Position numbers and translations under genes: made by a program. Shown here in pieces: positions 17,900 to 27,200 of a stretch of 64,000 bases of DNA (positions are counted from its first letter, which is position 1; each line of letters opens with the position of its first letter). Source of the stretch: Acidaminococcaceae bacterium UBA2453 (GTDB taxonomy: Bacteria > Bacillota > Negativicutes > Acidaminococcales > Acidaminococcaceae); the NCBI GenBank assembly GCA_002342505.1, contig DDQB01000108.1:1-64000 (forward strand), written 5' to 3'. The notes beneath the pieces were generated by a model, which was not told the DNA's origin, searched no databases, and was given only the letters and a program-made list of their open reading frames with translations.

Positions 17900-18674
17900 T
17901 CACCTGCTGTTAGCTTATTCCCTGGTCATTCTGGCCTTTCTGTACGTTCCGCTGATTATCCTGGCCATGTACTCCTTTAACGATTCCCGCATCAACGCAG
18001 TATGGACCGGCTTCACCTTTAAATGGTACGAGCAGCTGTTCGACAACCGCCGGGTATTGGAAGCGCTGATCAACACCCTGATCGTTGGGGTCTCTTCCAC
18101 CGTTGTATCCACCACGCTGGGCACCATCGCCGCCATTGCGCTGCACAAATATAAATTCAAAATGCAGAGCGCCATCAACGGACTGGTGTATCTACCCATC
18201 CTGATTCCGGAAATCGTTATGGGCCTGTCCCTGCTGGTATTATTCTCGCAGGCCCAGATTCCGCTGGGCAAAGGATCTCTGATCCTGGCCCACATCACCT
18301 TCTGTCTGTCCTTCGTCGTCATCACCGTAGGCGCCCGCCTGGACGGCATGCGCAGTGACTACGAACAGGCGGCCAGCGATCTGTACGCAACCCCATGGCA
18401 GTGCTTCCGTTACGTAACACTGCCGCTGATCATGCCGGGTATCGTTGCCGGCGCCTTGATCGCCTTTACCCTTTCCATCGATGACTTTGTCATTAGCTTC
18501 TTTGTGGCCGGCCCCAACTCCACCACGCTGCCGCTGTACATCTACGCCATGGTCAAGCGCGGTATTTCCCCGGAGATAAACGCCCTGTCAACTTTAATGA
18601 TGGTCGTGGAAATCGTACTGGTTATTTTAGCCGAACTCTTACAGCCCAGCCATAAAGCGAAAGCTGAAGAATAA
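17880..18674 (+). CDS. potC: Spermidine/putrescine ABC transporter permease 2
   Basis: A 264-aa inner-membrane permease, partner of PotB. Six hydrophobic segments and the EAA loop EQAASDLYATPWQCFRYVTLPLIMPG (about 160-185) are seen. The frame opens at 17847, but ATG 17880 is preferred because GGAGG lies 8 bases upstream. It overlaps the potB end by 20 bases. Confidence 0.92.
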   Translation: MQKTWRSHLLLAYSLVILAFLYVPLIILAMYSFNDSRINAVWTGFTFKWYEQLFDNRRVLEALINTLIVGVSSTVVSTTLGTIAAIALHKYKFKMQSAINGLVYLPILIPEIVMGLSLLVLFSQAQIPLGKGSLILAHITFCLSFVVITVGARLDGMRSDYEQAASDLYATPWQCFRYVTLPLIMPGIVAGALIAFTLSIDDFVISFFVAGPNSTTLPLYIYAMVKRGISPEINALSTLMMVVEIVLVILAELLQPSHKAKAEE

Positions 18675-18709
18675 AACAATTACTTGCAGAAAGGGAGGGA
18701 TGCTGTGAA

Positions 18710-18838
18710 ATGAGTTTATTTTCTACAAACGACGTAATCCCCCGAAAGTATGATTCGAAACAGAATCCTGAATTAAGTAAAATCGCGTTGACAACACCAA
18801 GTCAAAGTAAGTTAAGTGAAGTAAAATCAAAACATTAA
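18710..18838 (+). CDS. Possible 42-aa small protein between potC and potD
   Basis: A short frame not recognised as any family: MSLFSTNDVIPRKYDSK at the start, ending KLSEVKSKH. It has a strong AAGGGAGG ribosome site 11 bases before the ATG, lies in the 197-base gap between potC and potD, and stops 33 bases before potD. The product is hydrophilic and basic with no membrane segment. Its last third contains five AAGT repeats and a TTGACA at 18788, so the DNA may instead be a promoter or regulatory region. Coding status is uncertain. Confidence 0.4.
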   Translation: MSLFSTNDVIPRKYDSKQNPELSKIALTTPSQSKLSEVKSKH

Positions 18839-18871
18839 AAAATAAATTTTATGAAAAGAGGTTGATACCAT

Positions 18872-19960
18872 TTGAAAAAAAATTGGAACCGCATCGTACT
18901 GATGCTCTTACTCATTGCAGCTTTTACTCTCACGCTGGCAGGCTGCGGCAGCGGCGATAAGAAGGCAGACGCCCCGAAGGACAGCAACAAAAAAGAACAG
19001 GTTCTGAACATTTACAGCTGGGCCGATTATTTTGATCCGAAGGTTCTGGCGGAATTTGAAAAAGCCAATAACTGCCGTATCAACTATGATGTGTATTCCA
19101 ACAACGAAGAATTACTGGCCAAAATGCAGGCCGGCGGCGCGCAGTTTGATATCATCCAGCCATCTGACTACATGGTAACCACCATGACAAAGCTGAACAT
19201 GCTGGAAAAACTGGACCACAGCAAAATGCCTAACATCCAGAACCTGATTGAAAGCCTGAAACATCCTGATTACGATCCCAAACAGGAATATGCCATTCCA
19301 TATGTATGGGGCATTACGGGCATTGCTTATAATAAAAAATACGTGAAAGATCCTATCACCAGCTGGGCCGATCTGTGGAAACCCGAATACAAGGGTCATG
19401 TGATCCTGCTGAACGACAATCGGGAAGTATTCAGCCTGGCACTGAAGAAAATGGGAAAATCCAATAACAGCACCGACCCGAAAGACGTGGAAGCGGCGTT
19501 CAACGAACTGAAGAAGCTGAACACCAACGTATTGGCCTATGATACCGAAAACAACAAACAGAAGATGATTGCGGAAGAAGCCTGGATCGCCCAGATGTGG
19601 AGCGGCGACGCCTCTTTCTGCAACTTTGATAACCCCAGCATTGAGTTCTGCGTTCCGAAAGAAGGCACTCTGATCTGGGCGGACAATATGGCCATCCCCA
19701 AAGGCGCCAAGAACAAGGAACTGGCTATGAAGTTCCTCAACTACATCTACGATCCGCAGATAAGCGCCCGTAACTTTGACTACATGAAACTGCCGAATGC
19801 AAACGCCAAAGCAATCCCCTTGCAGAAGAAGGAAATCGTAGAAAGCGCGATTCTGAAAAACGCAAGCAGTCATGCCGACAAAGGTGAATGGTTGCATGAT
19901 ATCGGGAATGCGATCACGATGTATGACAGATTTTGGACAGAGTTGAAGACGGGAAAATAA
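18872..19960 (+). CDS. potD: Spermidine/putrescine-binding lipoprotein
   Basis: A 362-aa extracytoplasmic substrate-binding protein. The signal peptide ends in the lipobox LAGC (Cys about 25), followed by a charged linker. The mature domain begins LNIYSWADYFDPKVLAEFEKANNC, the classic PotD/PotF opening, with YMVTTMTKLNMLEKLDHSKMPNI and PYVWGITGIAYN behind. It starts at TTG 18872 after AGAGG. It is the last gene of the operon, followed by a terminator. Confidence 0.93.
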   Translation: MKKNWNRIVLMLLLIAAFTLTLAGCGSGDKKADAPKDSNKKEQVLNIYSWADYFDPKVLAEFEKANNCRINYDVYSNNEELLAKMQAGGAQFDIIQPSDYMVTTMTKLNMLEKLDHSKMPNIQNLIESLKHPDYDPKQEYAIPYVWGITGIAYNKKYVKDPITSWADLWKPEYKGHVILLNDNREVFSLALKKMGKSNNSTDPKDVEAAFNELKKLNTNVLAYDTENNKQKMIAEEAWIAQMWSGDASFCNFDNPSIEFCVPKEGTLIWADNMAIPKGAKNKELAMKFLNYIYDPQISARNFDYMKLPNANAKAIPLQKKEIVESAILKNASSHADKGEWLHDIGNAITMYDRFWTELKTGK

Positions 19961-19985
19961 ATTTCCTGTCATATAAAAAAATTAG

Positions 19986-20016
19986 CCCCCGAACCGCATG
20001 CGGTTCGGGGGTTTTT
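19986..20016. terminator. Bidirectional terminator between potD and the threonine exporter
   Basis: CCCCCGAACCGC-AT-GCGGTTCGGGGG is a perfect 12-bp hairpin followed by TTTTT on the plus strand. On the minus strand it is followed by CTAATTTTTTT, so it can also end the converging genes. Confidence 0.92.
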
Positions 20017-20019
20017 CAT

Positions 20020-20544
20020 TTATTCGTTGTCTGCTTCGTTTTCCGGGTCGGTTACATAGAGCTCAGGTGAGATTTCGGTGCCCAGCAGATCCTGCTGACG
20101 TTGGCGGGCGAAGTCGTTTCCTGTTTTCAGTGCGCGGAAGATGCCGGAGACCATCATGATGCCCAAAGCGATAGCACAGGAATCCAGAGCGGCGCCCAGC
20201 AATACTTCGTTGCCAAAGTTCACATAATTATTCAGGATATACCGCATGCCCTGATACATGCCCAGCCCCGGAACCAGCGGGATGATGGCCGGAATTTCAA
20301 AAACTGTCACCGGTTCCTTCCAGACGCGGGCAAATATTTCGCTGATTACCGCGATAGCAATAGTCGCCAGAAAATTGGCCGAGAAAGAATGAATGGAAAA
20401 ACCATTTTTCAACACGATAAAAATGACCCAGCCGATCCCGCCGATAATGCCGCTGCGCCACAATATCCGTTTCGGTCCCTGGAACAAAACGCCAAAGGCC
20501 ACAGTAGCAAAAAAAGCAAAAACAAAAGCTTCCGCATATTTCAT
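20020..20544 (-). CDS. Threonine/serine exporter subunit, ThrE C-terminal type (DUF3815)
   Basis: A 174-aa inner-membrane protein with five hydrophobic segments, corresponding to the C-terminal half of actinobacterial ThrE. ALVPGLGMYQGMRY-like wording is seen in IIPLVPGLGMYQGMRYIL (about 90-107). The frame opens at 20742 but the ATG at 20544 has GGGGAGG upstream and overlaps the stop of the preceding gene (ATGA). The two subunits together should form the exporter. Confidence 0.85.
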   Translation of the reverse strand: MKYAEAFVFAFFATVAFGVLFQGPKRILWRSGIIGGIGWVIFIVLKNGFSIHSFSANFLATIAIAVISEIFARVWKEPVTVFEIPAIIPLVPGLGMYQGMRYILNNYVNFGNEVLLGAALDSCAIALGIMMVSGIFRALKTGNDFARQRQQDLLGTEISPELYVTDPENEADNE

Positions 20545-21344
20545 GGCATGCCTCCCCAGGTCCAGGCCTTCAATACAAATGCCAGCCCGATAGCGATGGA
20601 CAGGGCAAACAGCGCGGCTTCCGCAATGCGACTGTTCCCGCTGAGCAGATCGCCCGCCATGTAGTCCCGCACGCCGTTGGTAAAGGCCAGCCCCGGCAAA
20701 AAGGGCATCAATGCGCCTACCGTCATGCTTTCCAGTGTGCATTCCGGTTCAATATAATTACATATCAGCGTTGCCAGCCCGATGATCATGCCAGCCATAA
20801 AGTTTTCCCAAAATGGCGTGGGATGGAAATTATCCACAGTTTTCAGGAAAGACATGGCTAAAAAACCAGCCAGAAACGCGCCGGTAAAATCATATACATC
20901 TCCGCCCAGAAGCATGGAAAAACAGGCGCTGCCTACCCCTGATGCCAGACATACGATGCTGTTTCTATAGGGATGCGATTGTGCCAGTCTATTCTGCAGC
21001 CAGTGTTTTGTCTGCACGTGGTCCATTTTCCAGCGGCGGAAGTTATAGGAAAACTGGTTGATATCCATGATCAGCCCCAAGTCCGTAGCACGCCAGCGGA
21101 CACGGAACACGCGGCTTTTGCCCCGGGGACTTTCATCCCCCAGAATAATGATCGTCGGTGTACAGAATACGTTCAGGTCATAGTATCCGTAGCTGCGGCA
21201 GAAGCGCATCATGGTATCTTCCACCCGGTTGGTCTCCGCTCCGCTTTTCAGCAGAATCTTTCCCAGATCCATAGCAATGTCCATAACCTGATTTTTGGTC
21301 ATAGGCACTAAATCGGGCAGTCCTTTTTGTTTGTGATCTGACAT
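20541..21344 (-). CDS. Threonine/serine exporter subunit, ThrE N-terminal type (DUF1212)
   Basis: A 267-aa protein with a soluble N-terminal domain (1 to about 115) and five hydrophobic segments. The family segment GKILLKSGAETNRVEDTMMRFC (about 28-49) is diagnostic. It is coupled to the DUF3815 subunit by a 4-base overlap. In an amino-acid fermenter this pair could relieve threonine/serine excess; direct evidence for the substrate is absent. Confidence 0.88.
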   Translation of the reverse strand: MSDHKQKGLPDLVPMTKNQVMDIAMDLGKILLKSGAETNRVEDTMMRFCRSYGYYDLNVFCTPTIIILGDESPRGKSRVFRVRWRATDLGLIMDINQFSYNFRRWKMDHVQTKHWLQNRLAQSHPYRNSIVCLASGVGSACFSMLLGGDVYDFTGAFLAGFLAMSFLKTVDNFHPTPFWENFMAGMIIGLATLICNYIEPECTLESMTVGALMPFLPGLAFTNGVRDYMAGDLLSGNSRIAEAALFALSIAIGLAFVLKAWTWGGMP

Positions 21345-21350
21345 TCTCTG

Positions 21351-22037
21351 TTACTCTCCAAACAACTGCGCAATAGCAGCTTTAAATTTATTAGCCCCGC
21401 CCATAGAGGGATGCGGTACGCAATTGCAGGGCACGCCGAATTTCTGCAGGGTACCTGCGGCTTTTTGGCCAATGGCAACGACCTGTGCATTGGGCAGCAG
21501 TTCCATCAGTTCTTTTGCGTACACGATGCCCACGTTTAATTCGTTGCCGTCGGGGGTACGATTGGTCAGCAAACCGTCTTCTTTATGGGGATGGAAAGGA
21601 AAAATATTCCACAGCACAGCATCAAAAGTTCCCAGATGATGACGGTGCAGACTGCCCCACATCACGGTGGCAGTAGGTTCGTTGAAGCCCATTGTCTTCT
21701 GCGTGCCTTTCAGCAGGGGCGACTCCGGATTGCTGGTACGACGGTAGTCCCATTCCCCCAGTACTTCTTCCGGCCTTACTTCCGGATGATGCCCCAGCAG
21801 GATCCGCTCGCTGGTCATGGCCATGCCGGAAAAGCGTCCGCCCTGATAGCCCAGTCCTTCTGCAATGAACAGATAATGGGCATTGCGACGCAGTTCCAGA
21901 TAGCGCTGAAAGTTTTGGTAACGGATCTCAGGCGCTTCCGGAGAAATATCCAATCCGGGTTCGTATTCTCGCCAGGGATTGAAGACGCGAGGGGCGCGAT
22001 ACATGCGAAGGTGTTTCATAAACGTTGAAATATCCAT
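21351..22037 (-). CDS. Uracil-DNA glycosylase-like protein
   Basis: A 228-aa soluble protein with uracil-DNA glycosylase superfamily features: FIAEGLGYQGGRFSGMAM (about 57-74) as the water-activating loop region, WNIFPFHPH (about 142-150), and HPSMGGANKF (about 209-218) as the His-containing DNA-intercalation loop. Divergent members of this family occur in many bacteria; base specificity is not predictable. The frame opens upstream at 22130, but ATG 22037 after AAGGGA is preferred. It is followed 6 bases later by the ThrE pair, suggesting one transcript. Confidence 0.75.
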   Translation of the reverse strand: MDISTFMKHLRMYRAPRVFNPWREYEPGLDISPEAPEIRYQNFQRYLELRRNAHYLFIAEGLGYQGGRFSGMAMTSERILLGHHPEVRPEEVLGEWDYRRTSNPESPLLKGTQKTMGFNEPTATVMWGSLHRHHLGTFDAVLWNIFPFHPHKEDGLLTNRTPDGNELNVGIVYAKELMELLPNAQVVAIGQKAAGTLQKFGVPCNCVPHPSMGGANKFKAAIAQLFGE

Positions 22038-22070
22038 GTGATCCCTTTCATAACGGCGCACGCCGCGAGT

Positions 22071-22145
22071 GATTCCTCCTTCCCCCGCAAAGCTACGGCG
22101 GCATCCGGCAAGCAACCTTGCCGTCACCACCTAAAGCTTCGCGAC
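22071..22145. repeat. Degenerate GC-rich intergenic repeat, copy 2
   Basis: GATTCCTCCTTCCCCCGC opens a GC-rich stretch that aligns in order with the segment at 12064-12139. It sits in the 5' leader of the UDG-like gene and is further bracketed by GATTCC (22071) and GGAATC (about 22160). No coding function is seen. Confidence 0.4.
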
Positions 22146-22206
22146 GGGGCGTACCCTTCCGGAATCGCCCACGGCGCTATATTTCTACTTGGTTTTGTTT
22201 TCTCAA

Positions 22207-22234
22207 ATTATACATGGTTATATTAAAAAAGCAA
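22207..22234 (-). promoter_or_regulatory. Promoter of the UDG-like/threonine exporter operon
   Basis: Minus-strand TTGCTT (22229-22234), 16-base spacer, TATAAT (22207-22212). The leader of about 165 bases contains the GC-rich repeat. Confidence 0.6.
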
Positions 22235-22243
22235 GAAAAATAT

Positions 22244-22277
22244 TTGACACGGGAATGTCACATTTATTCGCTACAAT
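22244..22277 (+). promoter_or_regulatory. Promoter with embedded palindrome upstream of the His/Tyr-rich protein gene
   Basis: TTGACA (22244-22249) and TACAAT (22272-22277) are separated by 22 bases, unusually long. TGACA-N6-TGTCA (22245-22260) forms a palindrome over the -35. This suggests a repressed or activator-dependent promoter. Confidence 0.5.
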
Positions 22278-22342
22278 AAAATTACATAAGCATTTTTACA
22301 TTTAATCCGATTGGTTCCCGTTGATTATATAAGGAGGGCGTC

Positions 22343-22816
22343 ATGAAAAAAATTCTTGCGATTGCTTCTGCATTAATTACAATCAGCGCGTCGGCGTTTG
22401 CAGCGTTACCGCCGGGGGTATTCACCAGCCAGCGTCCGCCGGCGCATCACCACGGTATGGCTTCACATCGGATTCATGTAAATCCGTCACACCGGATGCA
22501 CACGCCCATCCATAACCGTGTGCGCATGACGCCGCAGCACAGAGCCGGCGGTCCTGTAGGCGGACACATGTCATCCACCGGTCCGCACCGATACCATGCG
22601 GCTCCGCCATCACACCGGGTGTATGTGCAGCCGGCCCGTCCGGTCTATCATTACCGGCGTCCCATCTTACCTCCGCCCCGCTGGCGCTACGCCGGATATT
22701 ACAGCGGCCATTACTGGCGCCCTTACGGCGGTTACGTCGTGGCATACCCTGCCAGGTATTACGGAGGATGGGGGTATTACGCGCGGCCTGGCGTACGAAT
22801 CAGTGTAAGAATATAG
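22343..22816 (+). CDS. Secreted His/Tyr/Pro-rich protein of unknown function
   Basis: A 157-aa protein of unknown family. A classic signal peptide (about 1-20, ending SAFA) is followed by a low-complexity mature part. The first half is His- and Pro-rich (PPAHHHGMASHRIHVNPSHRMH); the second is Tyr/Gly/Arg-rich (RYAGYYSGHYWRPYGGY). There are no Cys residues. The composition suggests metal binding or a surface/periplasmic structural role, but this is inference. AAGGAGGG precedes the ATG. It is a single gene, converging on the YdcF-like gene with only 11 bases between stops. Confidence 0.7.
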   Translation: MKKILAIASALITISASAFAALPPGVFTSQRPPAHHHGMASHRIHVNPSHRMHTPIHNRVRMTPQHRAGGPVGGHMSSTGPHRYHAAPPSHRVYVQPARPVYHYRRPILPPPRWRYAGYYSGHYWRPYGGYVVAYPARYYGGWGYYARPGVRISVRI

Positions 22817-22827
22817 TCGGTGAAGTT

Positions 22828-23586
22828 TTACTGCAGCCCCGCCTTTGCTGCCGCGATGCCCAGATATTCCCGCATAGCAATGGCTGTAACATTTAAATTA
22901 TACGCCTGGGGCGTAAAGGCGAATGCGTCCAATACAAGGTGTTTGTTCGTCATGTAATCCGTAGGGTACGGAATCACCTCTATCCCCTCCCGCTCAAACA
23001 GTAATACCGAACGGGGCATATGGTACGCTGAAGTGACCAATACCACTTTTTTGAAGCCCATCCGGTCGCAGATTTCTTTAGTAAATTTTGCATTTTCTGC
23101 CGTGTTGCGACTCTTCGCATCCGGCAGAATTTTTTTCTCTTCTACCCCGCAGGCCGCTAACACACGTTTGGCTGTTTCCGATTCTATCCCATTCTGATCA
23201 AAAACCAGCCCACCAGAAACAATCACTGGCACCTGCAGCGCCCGATACAGGCGCAGTCCCATGATATGCCGATTGGCCGCCCCTGCCGCAATCTGCCCGG
23301 TCCCATCAAAATCCGGTACGTCGCCGCAGGCACCTCCGCCCAGAATCACAATGGCCTGCGCATCCTGCAGTTCACCTACAGAAGGCTGGGGATAAAAATC
23401 CTCCAACGGCTTGATGATCCGGTCGCTGACCGCGCTGATACTCAGCACATAGATCAGCAGCATGACAGGAAAGAGTTTATAGAATTTTACCGTTTTACGG
23501 TTACACATGTAAAATGCCAACAGCGCCAAAATAAAAAGACCCGGCGGCAACAGCCAGGCATAACATAATTTAATAAAATAAATCAT
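22828..23586 (-). CDS. YdcF/SanA-like DUF218 membrane protein
   Basis: A 252-aa protein with two N-terminal hydrophobic segments (about 6-26 and 36-55) and a DUF218 domain. AIVILGGGACGDVP (about 78-92), SGGLVFDQNGIESETAKRVL, SRNTAENAKFTKEI and VTSAYHMPRSVLLF are the family blocks. Relatives (ElyC, SanA, YdcF) affect envelope integrity or peptidoglycan-carrier metabolism; a specific reaction is not established. Start at ATG 23586; no strong ribosome site is seen. Confidence 0.85.
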   Translation of the reverse strand: MIYFIKLCYAWLLPPGLFILALLAFYMCNRKTVKFYKLFPVMLLIYVLSISAVSDRIIKPLEDFYPQPSVGELQDAQAIVILGGGACGDVPDFDGTGQIAAGAANRHIMGLRLYRALQVPVIVSGGLVFDQNGIESETAKRVLAACGVEEKKILPDAKSRNTAENAKFTKEICDRMGFKKVVLVTSAYHMPRSVLLFEREGIEVIPYPTDYMTNKHLVLDAFAFTPQAYNLNVTAIAMREYLGIAAAKAGLQ

Positions 23587-23617
23587 AATCCACCATCCAT
23601 TTTATCTTTCATTGGGG

Positions 23618-23645
23618 TTGACATATCAAAAAAAAGTGTTATAGT
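23618..23645 (+). promoter_or_regulatory. Promoter of the XRE-type regulator
   Basis: TTGACA (23618-23623), 16-base spacer, TATAGT (23640-23645), about 50 bases before the start codon. Confidence 0.75.
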
Positions 23646-23703
23646 TATATTTAATTGGTTTCATAAAATATTCAAAAAATATTATCGAAAGCGAGTGACG
23701 ATA

Positions 23704-24060
23704 ATGGACATTACAAATGAAAATAAAATCGGAAACCAAATTCGGATGATGCGCAATCAACTTTGTATGACACGCAAAACATTGGCGCAGGAAGTACATG
23801 TTTCGCAAAACACAATCTATCGTTGGGAAAATGGATTGGCAATCCCATCTTACGAGCATTGGATTATCCTCTGCCACATCTTCCACCTGCCCGTCCAAAA
23901 TCCTGCGGAAATACAGGAATTTCCCAATCCTGTACCTGACAAAGAATTTCAGACTATTTTATTGAAACAGTTGGATCTCTGCCCTGACTGCAGGCGTAAA
24001 GTACAAAAAGCTCTCCAGCAATGGTATACGCTAAAAGATAAAAAGTTTAAAAACAACTAA
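23704..24060 (+). CDS. XRE-family helix-turn-helix regulator
   Basis: A 118-aa predicted DNA-binding protein. The Cro/CI-type HTH occupies about residues 7-62 (NQIRMMRNQLCMTRKTLAQEVHVSQNTIYRWENG is the recognition region). The C-terminal part has a CPDC pair in LDLCPDCRRKVQKAL, which could bind metal or sense redox if paired with another molecule. ATG 23704 follows GCGAG; an in-frame GTG at 23695 would add three residues. It is a single gene with a strong promoter and a double terminator. Targets unknown. Confidence 0.85.
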   Translation: MDITNENKIGNQIRMMRNQLCMTRKTLAQEVHVSQNTIYRWENGLAIPSYEHWIILCHIFHLPVQNPAEIQEFPNPVPDKEFQTILLKQLDLCPDCRRKVQKALQQWYTLKDKKFKNN

Positions 24061-24104
24061 GCGATTTATTAACCTATTTTCAGGCTATTACAAATTGTTA
24101 TTTT

Positions 24105-24148
24105 GAGGTAAAAAACGAAAATTTTTCGTTTTTTACCTCTTTTTTACC
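24105..24148. terminator. Strong bidirectional hairpin after the XRE gene
   Basis: A 17-bp perfect AT-rich stem (GAGGTAAAAAACGAAAA and its complement) at 24105-24139 is followed by TTTTTT on the plus strand and AAAATAAC on the other. TTTTTTACCTC is repeated in tandem at the right edge. Confidence 0.8.
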
Positions 24149-24198
24149 TCAAAAACGATTTGTATAAGATGCAAAGCTAAGTTACATTCTTCTACGTC

Positions 24199-24235
24199 CG
24201 CTTACTTTCTATACATAGAAAGTAAGCGTTTTTAC
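24199..24235 (+). terminator. Second terminator hairpin
   Basis: CGCTTACTTTCTA and TAGAAAGTAAGCG form a perfect 13-bp stem with loop TACA, followed by TTTTTAC. It back-stops transcription toward the convergent giant gene. Confidence 0.8.
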
Positions 24236-24253
24236 AATATGGCTTTAATTTAC

Positions 24254-27200
24254 TTACGCCATATGATCTTCTGCTATTTCTGCCGACGCGGCCATGTGCA
24301 TCCCTTCCGGGCATTTTTCTTTGGCTACACTCAGCATCAGCTTCAGCCGGTTCAGCTGATTTACTTCACTGGCCCCTGCGTCGCAGTCCATGGCCACCAG
24401 GTTCGCATCTTCATATGTGCGACGAATCTCCCGGAACACGCCTTTGCCCAGAATATGATTGGGCAGGCAGGCCCATGGCTGCAGACATACTACGTTGCGC
24501 ACCCCTTCTTCCATCAGCTTGGTCATTTCGCCGGGCAGCAGCCAGCCTTCTCCGGCCATGTTGCCCAGAGATACGTGCTGCGCCGCCAGTTCGGCAATTT
24601 TGTAGATAGAGATGGGAGCAGTAAAGTGTTTGGATTTAGCCAGCGCTTTGCGCATAGGATCCATGAAAAAGTCCGCCACTTTGATGAACATCTGGGCGCC
24701 AACTTTTTTGAGCCAGCTGCCGTCCAAAATATCGTGCCGGGTAATACCGTCAAAAGCCATATACAGCATAAAGTTAGCCAGCTCCGGCATAACCACTTCC
24801 GCACCTTCTTTTGCCAGCACCTGTTCCAGATGGTTGTTGGCTACGGGGTGGTATTCTACTAATATTTCGCCAACAACGCCCACTTTGGGCTTCCACAGGT
24901 TGGGCACAAGAGGAATGGCATCAAATTCTTTTACCAAGTTCTGAATGGTCTGCCGATATTGCAGGAAATTGCCGTGATCCAGCTCGTCCTTGCATTTCCG
25001 CATCCATTTGGCAAACAATTTGTCCGTGGAGCCGGGGATCAGTTCATAAGGCCGCATCCGGTTGGTGACATTCTGCAACAGGTCGCCGTAGATGATGGCT
25101 TTGGCCACGTCCTTGAAGCCGGAAGGATTTAACTTGAAGGCATCCTGCTCCAGTCCCCAGCAGGCGAATACAGGCACCTGCGGGTAACCTGCATTCCGCA
25201 GCGCGCGCCGCAACAGGTTCATATAGTTGGTGGCGCGGCAGGCGCCGCATGTCTGGAACAGCACAATGCTGGTATGATCCGGGTCGTACTTTCCGCTCTT
25301 GATAGCCTGCAGCATCTGTCCGATGACCACGATGGCCGGGTAACACATGTCGTTCTGCACGTACTGCAGGCCCAGGTTGATAGCTTCTTCTTTCGGCGTA
25401 TCGGGAATGACCACTTTGTACCCGTACCGATTCAGCACGTGAGTCACCAAATCGAAGTGGATAGGCGCCATCTGGGGCGCTAATATGGTATGGGTCTCTT
25501 TGCAGTCGTGGGTAAAGAACGCCCGTTCTTCCACCACCAGCGGTTTGTAGTCCGGCACATGGCGGCGGCTGAGGACGGCTAATAAAGAGCGAAGCCTTAT
25601 GCGGGCCGCGCCTAAGTTGCTCACTTCGTCCAGCTTGATCATGGTGTACAGACGCTGATGGCCTTCCATAATCTCCCGAACCTGATTGGTAGTGATGGCA
25701 TCCAGTCCGCAGCCAAAGGAGCTGAGCTGAATGAGATTGATCTCCGGATGGGCTGCCGCAAAGCTGGCCGCATGGTACAGCCGGGCATGGTAACTCCACT
25801 GATTCACAATGGACAGCTCGTCTTTCGGCGTGTCCATGTGGTAGACGGAATCTTCCGACACAATGGCCAGGTTATAGGACTGGATCATCTCCGGAATGCC
25901 GTGGTTGATCTCCGGGTCTAAGTGATACGGTCTGCCGACCAGCAAGATTACCGGCAGATTTTTTTCTTTTGCTGTGCGCAGGATCTCTGCGCCTTTTTGC
26001 CGCACGTCTTCCCGGTACTGTTCCAGTTCTTTGTAGCCGGCGTCCATGGCCTCTTTCAGTTCGCTCTGCTTAATATTTTCAGAAGCGAAGGCTTCCGTGA
26101 GGCGCACCAGCATTTTTTTGGGATCGTTGATGGGCAGGAAAGGCTCCATGAATTTGATTTCTTCGTTACGGAGCACATCCATGTTGTTGCGGATGTTTTC
26201 CGCATAGGAAGCTACCACCGGGCAGTTGTAGTGGTTACCGGTACGGTTCACTTCGTCTTCCATATTGTAAGGCATGCATGGATAGAAAATTTTCTTTACG
26301 CCTTTTTCCACCAGGTCCATGATGTGCCCGTGCACCAGTTTGGCCGGATAACACAGGGAATCTGACGGGATGGTGGACATGCCTTTGTAGTATATTTGCG
26401 CAGAGGATTTGCCGGACAGCACCACTTCGTAGCCTAATTTGCCAAAAAATGTGGCCCAGAAGGGAAAATCCTCGTACATGTTCAATACGCGGGGGATGCC
26501 GATGCGGCCCCGGCGGGCGGTAAATGATCTGCGCGCGGCATTTTTGGCTGCGGTTTTGTTGGCTGTTTTGGCAGCCGCAGCCGTTGCGCCGGACGAGCTG
26601 GCTTTTGTTGCATCGCTGCCCGCCATATGTGCGTCGTGTGCGTTGCACCATACGGCAGACGCATCGATGACATTGGGGTACTTGAACAGCCGCTCGTATT
26701 TATATTCGTAAATATTAGGAGCTTTGTTGGTATTTTTCGGTTTGCCTTCGCCCCGTTCACAGCGATTGCCGGTAAAGTAACGGCCCCCGTCGGGAAATGT
26801 CTGCATGGTCACTAAACAATGGTTGCCGCAGCCGTTGCAACGGTAAGATTTGCTGGTGACGGTAAAGTTTTCCAGATCTTTAGCAGGAAGGAGGGTGGAA
26901 CGGCGACCTTTTTCTGTCTGTTCCAACGACAGGATGGCGGCGCCATAGGCCCCCATCAACCCGGCTATATCCGGACGGATGACGTCCATGCCTAATAATT
27001 TTTCCATGTTGCGCAGCACTGCATTGTTATAGAATGTGCCACCCTGGACTACGATGTGATCACCCAGTTCCCGTGTATCTTTCAGCTGCATGACTTTAAA
27101 CAGCGCATTTTTGATGACTGAGAGACCGATGCCCGCAGAAATATCTGCCAAAGGAGCTCCTTCTTTCTGTGCCTGCTTCACGCGGGAGTTCATGAATACA

